Source: a virus. Taken from it: a stretch of DNA of 58,161 nt. This document shows positions 23,770 through 29,773 of the stretch, one piece after another. A program made the position numbers and the translations under genes. Location of the stretch: positions 1 through 58,161 of the IMG/VR virus record IMGVR_UViG_3300044825_001220; one strand, written 5' to 3'. The notes below the pieces were generated by a model that was not told where the DNA came from, ran no database searches, and was given only the letters and a program-made list of their open reading frames with translations. Position 1 is the stretch's first letter; the number at the start of each line of letters is the position of its first letter.

Positions 23770-24501
23770 ATGGGACGCCCAATCCGCTACGCCAACGCCG
23801 ACAACCTCCTCGCCAACTGCACCATCAAGGACGACTGCTTTCTCTGGCCCGAGTCCTCAACCCCCATGCCGATGCTCAGCCCCGCATCGCCTCTGACCAA
23901 GCAGTTCGGTACATCCTCTGTTGTGCGTATCCTATTCTCTATCTGTAGGTACGTACCGGCGGGTCCACGGCTGGTGCGTCGATGCAGCCACCGCTTCTGC
24001 GTCAACCCGTACCACTACTCCGAGGCCAAAGAGTTCCGCGCTCGGCGGGCGAAGCTCACCGACCCCCATGGACTCCTGCCCGAGCAGGAGGGCTCGCGCC
24101 ACCTCATCGCCCCGCCCGACGAGGTTCTCTATTCCATGCGCCCGACTGACCCATTTCACGTTAAGGTTCTGATGGACGCGGCGGTCATGGCGGGCTTCGA
24201 CGCCAAGGGCATCGTGAACAAGCGCAGTTACGCACCGATCCCCAAGCCCGAGCCCCGCTACGCCGACCCCCAGAAGCCTGTGCTTGTCGTGCGCGGCAAG
24301 GCCAAGCCCGCCTCGAGCCCAGACGGCGGCTCCCTCGACGATATCGAGGAGTCCTTGGGGAAAACCCACAACCCTCGGGACTTCCCACCCACCCAAGACC
24401 AGCGTGATTTGGACAGCATCTTCAGCCTCATCCACCACCGGGACCGCCTCCTCGAAGCGGGCGTAGCGAAAACCCACGGTGCGGAACAGCCTGGAAACTA
24501 G
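23770..24501 (+). CDS. HNH-nuclease-like zinc-binding protein
   Basis: A 243-residue protein. Residues 17-80 hold CFLWP at one end and a cluster LVRRCSHRFCVNPYHYSEAK at the other. The spacing and the CxxHxxCxNPxHY block resemble zinc-bound HNH folds ('H.C.N..CvNP.Hl') seen in phage homing nucleases. The first His of the usual 'HhC' is Arg here, so catalysis is uncertain and it may act as a DNA-binding protein instead. The C-terminal half is Pro-rich, then acidic. AAGGAG precedes the ATG. Confidence 0.5.
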   Translation: MGRPIRYANADNLLANCTIKDDCFLWPESSTPMPMLSPASPLTKQFGTSSVVRILFSICRYVPAGPRLVRRCSHRFCVNPYHYSEAKEFRARRAKLTDPHGLLPEQEGSRHLIAPPDEVLYSMRPTDPFHVKVLMDAAVMAGFDAKGIVNKRSYAPIPKPEPRYADPQKPVLVVRGKAKPASSPDGGSLDDIEESLGKTHNPRDFPPTQDQRDLDSIFSLIHHRDRLLEAGVAKTHGAEQPGN

Positions 24502-24533
24502 GCGAACCCGAGCCTCTATTGGCGAACATGGAC

Positions 24534-24562
24534 TTGACAAAGTCCAATTTATATGGTACAAT
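24534..24562 (+). promoter_or_regulatory. Strong sigma70 promoter P1
   Basis: TTGACA (24534-24539), 17-base spacer beginning AAGTCCA, TACAAT (24557-24562). Consensus -35 and near-consensus -10. It drives the rightward small-gene operon starting at 24674. The spacer start matches those of the promoters at 32766 and 40314. Confidence 0.88.
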
Positions 24563-24577
24563 GTACGAAGTACATTG
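24559..24577. promoter_or_regulatory. Operator-like palindrome at P1
   Basis: CAATGTAC-gaa-GTACATTG is a perfect 8-bp-arm dyad covering the end of the -10 box and the expected start site. A partial second copy (CAATGTACGACGT) begins at 24593, 34 bases downstream. The placement would let a dimeric repressor block P1. Confidence 0.65.
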
Positions 24578-24611
24578 AGCGCTAGGGGGCGGCAATGTAC
24601 GACGTGACGTA

Positions 24612-24640
24612 GAACTCTCCGACACCGTGTCGCTTTGTTC
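24612..24640. repeat. Dispersed inverted repeat, copy 3 (reverse orientation)
   Basis: Read on the minus strand it is GAACAAAGCGACA-cgg-TGTCGGAGAGTTC. The left arm is identical to that of copy 2. It lies in the leader between P1 and the first gene of the operon. Confidence 0.7.
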
Positions 24641-24673
24641 TAGACCAGCAACTTTCCTATATTGGAGGATACG

Positions 24674-24901
24674 ATGACCACCACATTGACTTTTGCCCAG
24701 CTGCGTGAAGTGCAGCTCCCCCTGAACATAAGGAACGTAAGCATCTACCCGAACGGGCGGATGTACGTGTCATTCGACAACCCGTCGAATGACCTCCGGG
24801 CTACTAAGCCCTGGAGTTCCGAGGTTACCCTGGACAAGGCCAAAGTTTTGTTTGCCCACCTCGGCACCGGAGTCCACCCTGTTCGCGCCGTCTGGGGGTG
24901 A
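24674..24901 (+). CDS. Small early protein, unknown
   Basis: A 75-residue protein (MTTTLTFAQLREVQLPLNIR). A central VSIYPNGRMYVSFDNPSND strand pair and a C-terminal TLDKAKVLFAHLGTGVHPVR helix are visible. GGAGG precedes the ATG by 6-7 bases. It is the first gene of the P1 operon. No family recognised. Confidence 0.6.
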   Translation: MTTTLTFAQLREVQLPLNIRNVSIYPNGRMYVSFDNPSNDLRATKPWSSEVTLDKAKVLFAHLGTGVHPVRAVWG

Positions 24902-24904
24902 GCG

Positions 24905-25108
24905 ATGACCGATGACCGACTAATCGAACTGCACAACAGTATTGTTGACTACGTGCAGTACTACGCAGACGGGGTGCTCACGCTGCCCGAGTTCGCCGCC
25001 CGCATCGCGGCAATCCACAACGAGTTGACCGCCGACAGCCCCATCGGGCTGCTCGACCCCGTCAGCGGGCTGCGCCTCGTTCAGGAGTACTGCCATGGAC
25101 CCGTTTGA
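24905..25108 (+). CDS. Small early protein, unknown
   Basis: A 67-residue helical protein (MTDDRLIELHNSIVDYVQYY ... PEFAARIAAIHNELTADSP). It follows the previous gene by 3 bases and overlaps the next micro-gene by 14. No known domain. Confidence 0.55.
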   Translation: MTDDRLIELHNSIVDYVQYYADGVLTLPEFAARIAAIHNELTADSPIGLLDPVSGLRLVQEYCHGPV

Positions 25109-25202
25109 TTTCTCTGGCCCCGGGCGGGCGTGGCGCATCGTGCTGCTGCTTGCAATCGTGGTCGTGCTGTGCCTCGACCTGTTCGTGTGGAGGCCGCTAT
25201 GA
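25095..25202 (+). CDS. 35-residue single-span membrane protein
   Basis: A short open frame encoding MDPFDFSGPGRAWRIVLLLA and then IVVVLCLDLFVWRPL. Residues 14-30 form one strongly hydrophobic helix, preceded by an Arg pair. CAGGAG lies 7 bases before the ATG. It overlaps the end of the upstream gene and its TGA overlaps the next ATG (ATGA). The good ribosome site and coupling on the downstream side argue that it is expressed. Role unknown; membrane-targeting early proteins often alter host envelopes. Confidence 0.55.
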   Translation: MDPFDFSGPGRAWRIVLLLAIVVVLCLDLFVWRPL

Positions 25203-25423
25203 GTGACTTCTTTGAATGTGAGTGCTGTGGCGATGACGTTCACTCTGCCCGCTGGGCACTCGACTACCGCGTTTGTCTCAAGTGCGGTGATCTGCTTGCA
25301 GAGGATGCCCGGGCTTCGTGGTGCATCGTGCAAGAGTACGGCAAGGGCCCGTACCAGTTTGTGACCGCCGCGTCCGCTCCCCGGACTCTGCTGGACACGA
25401 ACCAGAAGTGCCCTCGTTCCTAA
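25199..25423 (+). CDS. Small zinc-ribbon phage protein
   Basis: A 74-residue protein. Cysteine pairs at the start (ECECCGDD) and at RVCLKCGD (residues 26-29) form a likely zinc site. The C-terminal WCIVQEYGKGPYQFVTAASA resembles a common family in phages whose end reads like 'w.vap..ksnY.L.t....l..inNkg'. Function unknown. Start is coupled to the 35-residue gene (ATGA). Confidence 0.6.
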   Translation: MSDFFECECCGDDVHSARWALDYRVCLKCGDLLAEDARASWCIVQEYGKGPYQFVTAASAPRTLLDTNQKCPRS

Positions 25424-25450
25424 CTTTCCGTCACTTTTGTCGGATTGTTT
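25422..25450. repeat. Dispersed inverted repeat, copy 4 (reverse orientation)
   Basis: AACTTTCCGTCA-ctttt-GTCGGATTGTTT, directly at the stop of the preceding gene and 26 bases before the next ATG. It is nearly identical to copy 5, including the following CTTCCAACC. Confidence 0.7.
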
Positions 25451-25475
25451 CTTCCAACCAACTTTGGAGAGAGTA

Positions 25476-25718
25476 ATGATTGAAACCATCGTAGGAAAAA
25501 CCATCGCCGGCGTTCGCTACGTCGACCCGTGGAGCCGAGGGCTGACCATCGTGTTCACCGACGGCACCAAGCTGCGCGTCGATGAGCGGATGCAGGCGGG
25601 CGAGATCAATGTGGAGCTCAACAACGAGCCCGTTTCATATGGGGTGCAGGCGGGCGAGATCAATGTGGCGCTCAACAACGAGCCCGTTTCATATGAGCGG
25701 GATTTGGAGCAGGAATAA
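25476..25718 (+). CDS. Small protein with internal 18-residue duplication
   Basis: An 80-residue protein (MIETIVGKTIAGVRYVDPWS). After a small beta domain (GLTIVFTDGTKLRVDER) it contains QAGEINVELNNEPVSYG and then QAGEINVALNNEPVSYE, a tandem duplication at both protein and DNA level. GGAGAGAG precedes the ATG. The family with a 'v.Gkti..v......l.i.FtDG' head is common among tiny phage proteins. Role unknown. Confidence 0.6.
   Translation: MIETIVGKTIAGVRYVDPWSRGLTIVFTDGTKLRVDERMQAGEINVELNNEPVSYGVQAGEINVALNNEPVSYERDLEQE
25591..25698 (+). repeat. 54-bp tandem duplication inside a gene
   Basis: Copies at 25591-25644 and 25645-25698 differ at only a few positions (GAG to GCG near the middle). 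It keeps the frame (18 codons). Near identity indicates a recent event. Confidence 0.85.
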
Positions 25719-25730
25719 ACCCCACCAGCA

Positions 25731-25758
25731 AACTTTCCGTCATTCTGTCGGATTGTTT
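25731..25758. repeat. Dispersed inverted repeat, copy 5 (reverse orientation)
   Basis: AACTTTCCGTCA-ttc-TGTCGGATTGTTT, between the duplication gene and the MoxR gene, 28 bases before the ATG. Confidence 0.7.
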
Positions 25759-25786
25759 CTTCCAACCTTTGTATCAAGGACTAAAA

Positions 25787-26863
25787 ATGAAAACTGACGT
25801 TAACCTCATTCGCCGCGTGAACTTCGCGGAGACAGTCAATGTTCTGCTCAACGCGGGCGAGAACTCCGTGCATCTTGTTGGCGAGCCCGGTGTGGGCAAG
25901 ACCGCCATGCACAAGGAAATCATTGAGCGCACGGGGTTCCGTGGTATCTACATCGACGGGCCCAACACCGACGTGGGTCAGTCGGGTATGCCCATCCCCA
26001 ACCACCAGAGTAGGACGCTGGACTTCTATCCAGCCGAGTACTACGGACTGCACACGGGTGAGCCCCTGTGCATCATGATCGACGAGTGGACCAAGACTGA
26101 CGACTACGTGCGTAACACGTTGCACCCCCTGCTCCATGAGCGCAGGCTGGGTAACTTCAATCTCCACCCGGACAGCATTGTCTTCACCACCGGTAATCTG
26201 GACAGCGACGGCGTGGGCGACCACGTCAAGGCGCATACCCGGAGCCGACAAACTTGGTTGCCATACATGAAACCTACAGCTAAAGAATGGTGTGCTTGGG
26301 CCACCAACAACGGTATGACCGCCGAGGTCATCGCATGGGTACACGAGTACGAGCATTGCATGATGAGCTACTTGGACGGCGGGCAAGAGAAGAACCCGTA
26401 CATCTTCAATCCCAACGATGCGTCGCAGACCGCGTTCGTGTCCCCGCGCACGCTGGCCAAGGCGTCGCATTGGGTGCAACGCCGTTCTGCGTTATCGGAA
26501 AACGCGTTCATCGCCTGCCTTGACGGCACTATCGGCTACGCGGCATCGCGGGATTTGCAGGCGTACATCGAGCTTGCCGATCAACTGCCAACACGGGAGT
26601 CCATCGAGACTTCGCCCGAGACGGCGACTGTGCCCACCAGCCCAGCGGCCCAGTGCATCTTGATGTTCAAGGCTGTGGCTGTGGTGAGCCGCGACAACTT
26701 TGCGACGTGGATGCGCTACGTCAAGCGCATGCCCAAAGAGACACAGGCTGTGTTCATCAACAGCTTGCTCGAAGTCAGGGACAAGAAGGCATGGGCCATC
26801 GTGCATCCGAGTTTCGTGACCTGGGCTCGTGAGAACCAGTACATGTTTGCTGGCTTGAAATAA
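25787..26863 (+). CDS. MoxR-family AAA+ ATPase
   Basis: A 358-residue ATPase. Walker A is GEPGVGKT (residues 32-39), Walker B is CIMIDE (95-100), and sensor 1 is in IVFTTGN (131-137). A basic segment HTRSRQTW may hold the arginine finger. The C-terminal third is the helical lid. MoxR proteins work with von Willebrand A-domain partners in remodelling or metal-insertion complexes. Such a partner is encoded at 28060-29331. The six genes between them are tiny and coupled, so the whole block is one operon. AAGGA precedes the ATG. Confidence 0.85.
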   Translation: MKTDVNLIRRVNFAETVNVLLNAGENSVHLVGEPGVGKTAMHKEIIERTGFRGIYIDGPNTDVGQSGMPIPNHQSRTLDFYPAEYYGLHTGEPLCIMIDEWTKTDDYVRNTLHPLLHERRLGNFNLHPDSIVFTTGNLDSDGVGDHVKAHTRSRQTWLPYMKPTAKEWCAWATNNGMTAEVIAWVHEYEHCMMSYLDGGQEKNPYIFNPNDASQTAFVSPRTLAKASHWVQRRSALSENAFIACLDGTIGYAASRDLQAYIELADQLPTRESIETSPETATVPTSPAAQCILMFKAVAVVSRDNFATWMRYVKRMPKETQAVFINSLLEVRDKKAWAIVHPSFVTWARENQYMFAGLK

Positions 26864-26885
26864 ACGACAAATTGTCGGAATGTTT
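26862..26885. repeat. Dispersed inverted repeat, copy 6
   Basis: AAACGACA-aat-TGTCGGAATGTTT, starting inside the MoxR stop codon and ending just before the GGAGG of the next gene. Confidence 0.65.
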
Positions 26886-26894
26886 GGAGGACAC

Positions 26895-27062
26895 ATGAAC
26901 ACCGAGAAACAAATCAGCAACCCACCCCAGCCAGATTGGCGCGACCCGAACAGCGGATGCTACTGCGTGGTCTGCTTGGCCCCGGTCAAGGAGGACATCT
27001 TCGTGCAGCGGCAGGGGTGCTGCCCCGACCACAAGTTCGATGATGAATGCACCTACACATGA
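26895..27062 (+). CDS. 55-residue cysteine-rich protein
   Basis: Six Cys and one His (C22, C24, C27, C42, C43, H46, C52) suggest one or two zinc knuckles. The frame starts MNTEKQISNPPQPDWRDPNS. GGAGG precedes the ATG. It is the first of six tiny genes between the MoxR and VWA genes. No family recognised. Confidence 0.55.
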   Translation: MNTEKQISNPPQPDWRDPNSGCYCVVCLAPVKEDIFVQRQGCCPDHKFDDECTYT

Positions 27063-27073
27063 GGGGTAATCAA

Positions 27074-27238
27074 ATGAACAACCAACGCACCGAGGCGCAA
27101 GCCTACGCGAACTTTGTGGACTACACCGGCTTTGTGACGATCATGCCATTCGCTGATCATCCCACCGCGTGCGAGGCCATGTGTGAGTTCTTTGAGCAAT
27201 GGCTCAACCTTGCCAAACAACGGGGAGAACTGGAATGA
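27074..27238 (+). CDS. 54-residue early protein, unknown
   Basis: MNNQRTEAQAYANFVDYTGF followed by TACEAMCEFFEQWLNLAKQR. It has a helical C-terminus. GAGGGG lies 8-9 bases before the ATG. The end overlaps the next start (ATGA). Confidence 0.5.
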   Translation: MNNQRTEAQAYANFVDYTGFVTIMPFADHPTACEAMCEFFEQWLNLAKQRGELE

Positions 27239-27402
27239 CTAGAGAAGATTGGATCATCCTGCGCCTGCTGATGACAACATCGAAGGCCAATCTGCACAAC
27301 GACTTGGACGTAGCCCGGTCGATCATGCATTTGATCAAGAGGTACGGACAGGATGCGGTGAACAACTGCATCGACCAACTGCACAAGGAGAGAAGCAAAT
27401 GA
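27235..27402 (+). CDS. 55-residue helical early protein, unknown
   Basis: MTREDWIILRLLMTTSKANL then DVARSIMHLIKRYGQDAVNN, all helical and amphipathic. The start and stop are both coupled to neighbours by ATGA overlaps. No family recognised. Confidence 0.5.
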   Translation: MTREDWIILRLLMTTSKANLHNDLDVARSIMHLIKRYGQDAVNNCIDQLHKERSK

Positions 27403-27644
27403 TGCCGAAAAGCGTATGGAAAGTGACGGGTCGTCACATCGAAGATAGCCCGGATGGAGTTCTGTTCGAGGCGTACTTCACCGACAGGGACACGGCTCAC
27501 GCTGTGTACCACAAGGGTGAGCGCGAGTACGGCATAGCCGCTGGCTACACCAAGATGCGCTGGTCATTGGAGGGGTTCTACCTCAACAACGACCCGCACA
27601 TTGACCAGATGTTCAACGATGTTCGTGAAGCAATGGAGGAATGA
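27399..27644 (+). CDS. 81-residue early protein, unknown
   Basis: MMPKSVWKVTGRHIEDSPDG ... YGIAAGYTKMRWSLEGFYLN. A mixed alpha/beta composition with conserved-looking aromatic residues. ATGA start coupling. AAGGAGAG lies upstream inside the previous gene. No family recognised. Confidence 0.5.
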   Translation: MMPKSVWKVTGRHIEDSPDGVLFEAYFTDRDTAHAVYHKGEREYGIAAGYTKMRWSLEGFYLNNDPHIDQMFNDVREAMEE

Positions 27645-27645
27645 A

Positions 27646-27831
27646 ATGAAACACATCTACTGCCTGTGGCAGGAGGAAGAAGTCATCCCGAGGCTGTGGT
27701 TCGACACGAAGGAAGCCGCTGAAACCGCCGCCCGGATGCTCTATCCCAACGAATCGCCTGAGATGCGGTACTCCCGCATCTACGAGCGCCCCCTGCGATC
27801 CCTCAACGACCTCACCGGAGAAACCAAATGA
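27646..27831 (+). CDS. 61-residue early protein, unknown
   Basis: MKHIYCLWQEEEVIPRLWFD then AAETAARMLYPNESPEMRYS. GGAGG lies just upstream in the end of the previous gene. The stop overlaps the next start (ATGA). No family recognised. Confidence 0.5.
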   Translation: MKHIYCLWQEEEVIPRLWFDTKEAAETAARMLYPNESPEMRYSRIYERPLRSLNDLTGETK

Positions 27832-28076
27832 AACGACCATTCGTAACTCAGTATTTCACAGAAAGCGATGCCTCGGGCAAGAAGCCCGTGAGCATGGGCT
27901 ACGCCGCAAGCGTGGGCGGAGCGCGTAAGAACATGGCGGTGCGTATCGTCATCGGCCAGTACGGTCTAGCCGTCGTGCTTGACCGCGAGTCGCGTGATGT
28001 GATCAGCACCATGCGTAGGACCAAAGCTGGAATGTCAATCAAAGATATGGGGGTGCAAGATGTTGCTCAAAAATAA
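27828..28076 (+). CDS. 82-residue early protein upstream of the VWA gene
   Basis: MKRPFVTQYFTESDASGKKP and KNMAVRIVIGQYGLAVVLDR are visible strands, with a basic RRTKAGMSIKD stretch. It overlaps the VWA gene by 17 bases, pointing to coupled expression and perhaps a joint function. No family recognised. Confidence 0.5.
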   Translation: MKRPFVTQYFTESDASGKKPVSMGYAASVGGARKNMAVRIVIGQYGLAVVLDRESRDVISTMRRTKAGMSIKDMGVQDVAQK

Positions 28077-29331
28077 AATGCCTGCTGAGCGCAGGCTCGA
28101 ACTTGTTCATGTATCGCTGATGCGGGACAAAGCGTTCGCGTTCTTCGCGGGCTTATTCATGGTCGGTAAGACGACCATCCTCGACAAGCCAATCACGGCG
28201 CGGACCAACGGGCGTGACGTTGAGTACGGGCGTGCGTTCGTGGACGGGCTCACCGACAAGGAGCTTGCCTTTCTTGTGCTTCACGAGAACATGCACAAGT
28301 GCTATCGCCATCTCACAACGTGGCGGGCGTTGTTCGACAAGGACAAGCGCCGTGCCAACATGGCGTGCGACTTTGTCATCAACATCCAGTTGCGTGATAT
28401 GGACCCGGAGGAGCGCCTGATCGCCATGCCTCGGGATCGCAAGACCGGGGAGTTCATCGGTTGCTACGACGTGCAGTATCGTGGAATGGATACCAAGCAG
28501 GTTTGGGATGCGCTCGAAGGCAAGACGAAAGACAAAGACAAAGACAAGGGCCGGGGCGGCGCGGGCGACAAGGGTCAGGGTGACCCCGAACAAGGCGACG
28601 GAATGTCGGAAAGTTCAGACGATGGCTATGACGCACTCGATGAGCACGATTGGGAAGGCGCACAGGAGCTGTCTCAGAAAGAACAGCAAGACCTTGAGCG
28701 TGAGATCGACCGGGCCCTGCGGCAGGGCGGCATCTACGCGGGCAAGATGGGCGGCAATATGTCACGCGACATTGAGCGACTGCTTGAACCCAAGGTTGAT
28801 TGGCGCGAGGTGTTGCGCCGGTTCGTGCGTACTTCACTCACGGATCGGGACAGCCCGTCGTGGCGCAAGGCGCACAAGCGGTATCTCTGGCAGGACATTA
28901 TCTTGCCGAGCATCATCGGTAAGCGTATGAAGTCGCTGGCCGTGGGCATCGACACATCTGGTTCTATCCAAGGCGATCTGCTCGGTGCGTTCATGGGCGA
29001 GCTTGACAAGGTGGTGCGTACCGTATCGCCTGATCGCGTGGACATCATGTACTGGGACACCAACGTGGCTAGGCACGAGGTGTACACCAGCAACGCCCAG
29101 TCCATCGTTGACAGCACCAAGCCAGCGGGCGGTGGTGGCACAGACCCGGACTGCGTACCTGCGTTCATGCGAGATCACAAGATCAATCCTGACGCACTCA
29201 TCATGCTGACGGATGGGTTCATGAGTAGCGACTCCGGCAGGTGGGCGCATCTGTCGTGTCCTGTTCTCTGGTGTGTGATTGGTAACCCGAACGTGTCCAT
29301 CCCGAAGGGGTCTGTGGTTCGCGTCGAGTGA
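28060..29331 (+). CDS. DUF2201-type metallopeptidase-like/VWA protein, MoxR partner
   Basis: A 423-residue two-domain protein. Residues 70-85 contain FLVLHENMHKCYRH with a zincin-like HExxH (H75, E76, H79), as in the DUF2201 N-terminal putative peptidase domain. A charged Lys/Asp/Gly linker (about 154-190) leads to a VWA domain with an intact MIDAS: D298-x-S300-x-S302, T361-D362 and LTDG. Such proteins pair with MoxR ATPases, and one is encoded 1.2 kb upstream. The linker includes the peptide encoded by inverted-repeat copy 7. Phage function is unknown; complex remodelling or host interference is inference. Confidence 0.8.
   Translation: MLLKNKMPAERRLELVHVSLMRDKAFAFFAGLFMVGKTTILDKPITARTNGRDVEYGRAFVDGLTDKELAFLVLHENMHKCYRHLTTWRALFDKDKRRANMACDFVINIQLRDMDPEERLIAMPRDRKTGEFIGCYDVQYRGMDTKQVWDALEGKTKDKDKDKGRGGAGDKGQGDPEQGDGMSESSDDGYDALDEHDWEGAQELSQKEQQDLEREIDRALRQGGIYAGKMGGNMSRDIERLLEPKVDWREVLRRFVRTSLTDRDSPSWRKAHKRYLWQDIILPSIIGKRMKSLAVGIDTSGSIQGDLLGAFMGELDKVVRTVSPDRVDIMYWDTNVARHEVYTSNAQSIVDSTKPAGGGGTDPDCVPAFMRDHKINPDALIMLTDGFMSSDSGRWAHLSCPVLWCVIGNPNVSIPKGSVVRVE
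28588..28616. repeat. Dispersed inverted repeat, copy 7 (inside coding sequence)
   Basis: GAACAAGGCGACG-ga-ATGTCGGAAAGTTC, read in frame as EQGDGMSESS in the linker of the VWA protein. Almost identical to copy 8 and in the same reading frame. Confidence 0.75.
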
Positions 29332-29366
29332 CCCGTGTTAACAAGTTCTTTTATTAGGAGTCGATC

Positions 29367-29606
29367 ATGACTGATCATGTGATTTTGACCATTGGTGAAA
29401 CGAAGTTCGTGTTGACCACGAACGAGGCGTTTGGTATCGCCAACATACTCAACGGTTCCACGCAGATAACCACTGCGTGGCTGAATGGGAAAAGCAGAAG
29501 AGTGTACGGCGAGCCGAAGATGGATGCGGCGCACATTGCCCCGATCAACGGACCACTTCAGCTTGAGCTGGAGACGAACACCAAAGAACGCGAGGCATCG
29601 AAATGA
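29367..29606 (+). CDS. 79-residue early protein, unknown
   Basis: MTDHVILTIGETKFVLTTNE then AFGIANILNGSTQITTAWLN. It looks like a small beta domain followed by a helix. AGGAG precedes the ATG. Its stop overlaps the next start. No family recognised. Confidence 0.55.
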   Translation: MTDHVILTIGETKFVLTTNEAFGIANILNGSTQITTAWLNGKSRRVYGEPKMDAAHIAPINGPLQLELETNTKEREASK

Positions 29607-29773
29607 AACAGATACCGCTCGATACTTTCTCGGTCAAGTTGAACCGAGAGACTTGGGACCTGCTTGTTCAGGTCCGCACAGAACTCGGGGCCAAGCTCGG
29701 GTTTGAACCTACGAACGGCCAAGTCGTTCGCCATCTCATCGCCATTTACTTTGGAGAAGCAAGCAATGTATAA
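29603..29773 (+). CDS. 56-residue ribbon-helix-helix-like protein
   Basis: A short frame beginning MKQIPLDTFSVKLNRETWDL and ending HLIAIYFGEASNV. The N-terminal strand (TFSVKLN), a helix (RETWDLLVQVRTEL) and a second helix (TNGQVVRHLIAIYF) match the ribbon-helix-helix layout of small DNA-binding regulators. The start overlaps the upstream stop (ATGA) and the end overlaps the next gene by 8 bases. It could regulate the early operons. Confidence 0.5.
   Translation: MKQIPLDTFSVKLNRETWDLLVQVRTELGAKLGFEPTNGQVVRHLIAIYFGEASNV

Noticed and set aside
23514-23948. A 144-residue frame running into the HNH-like gene
   Set aside because: Its first part is Pro/Leu low complexity over A/T-rich non-coding DNA, and the rest is an out-of-frame shadow.
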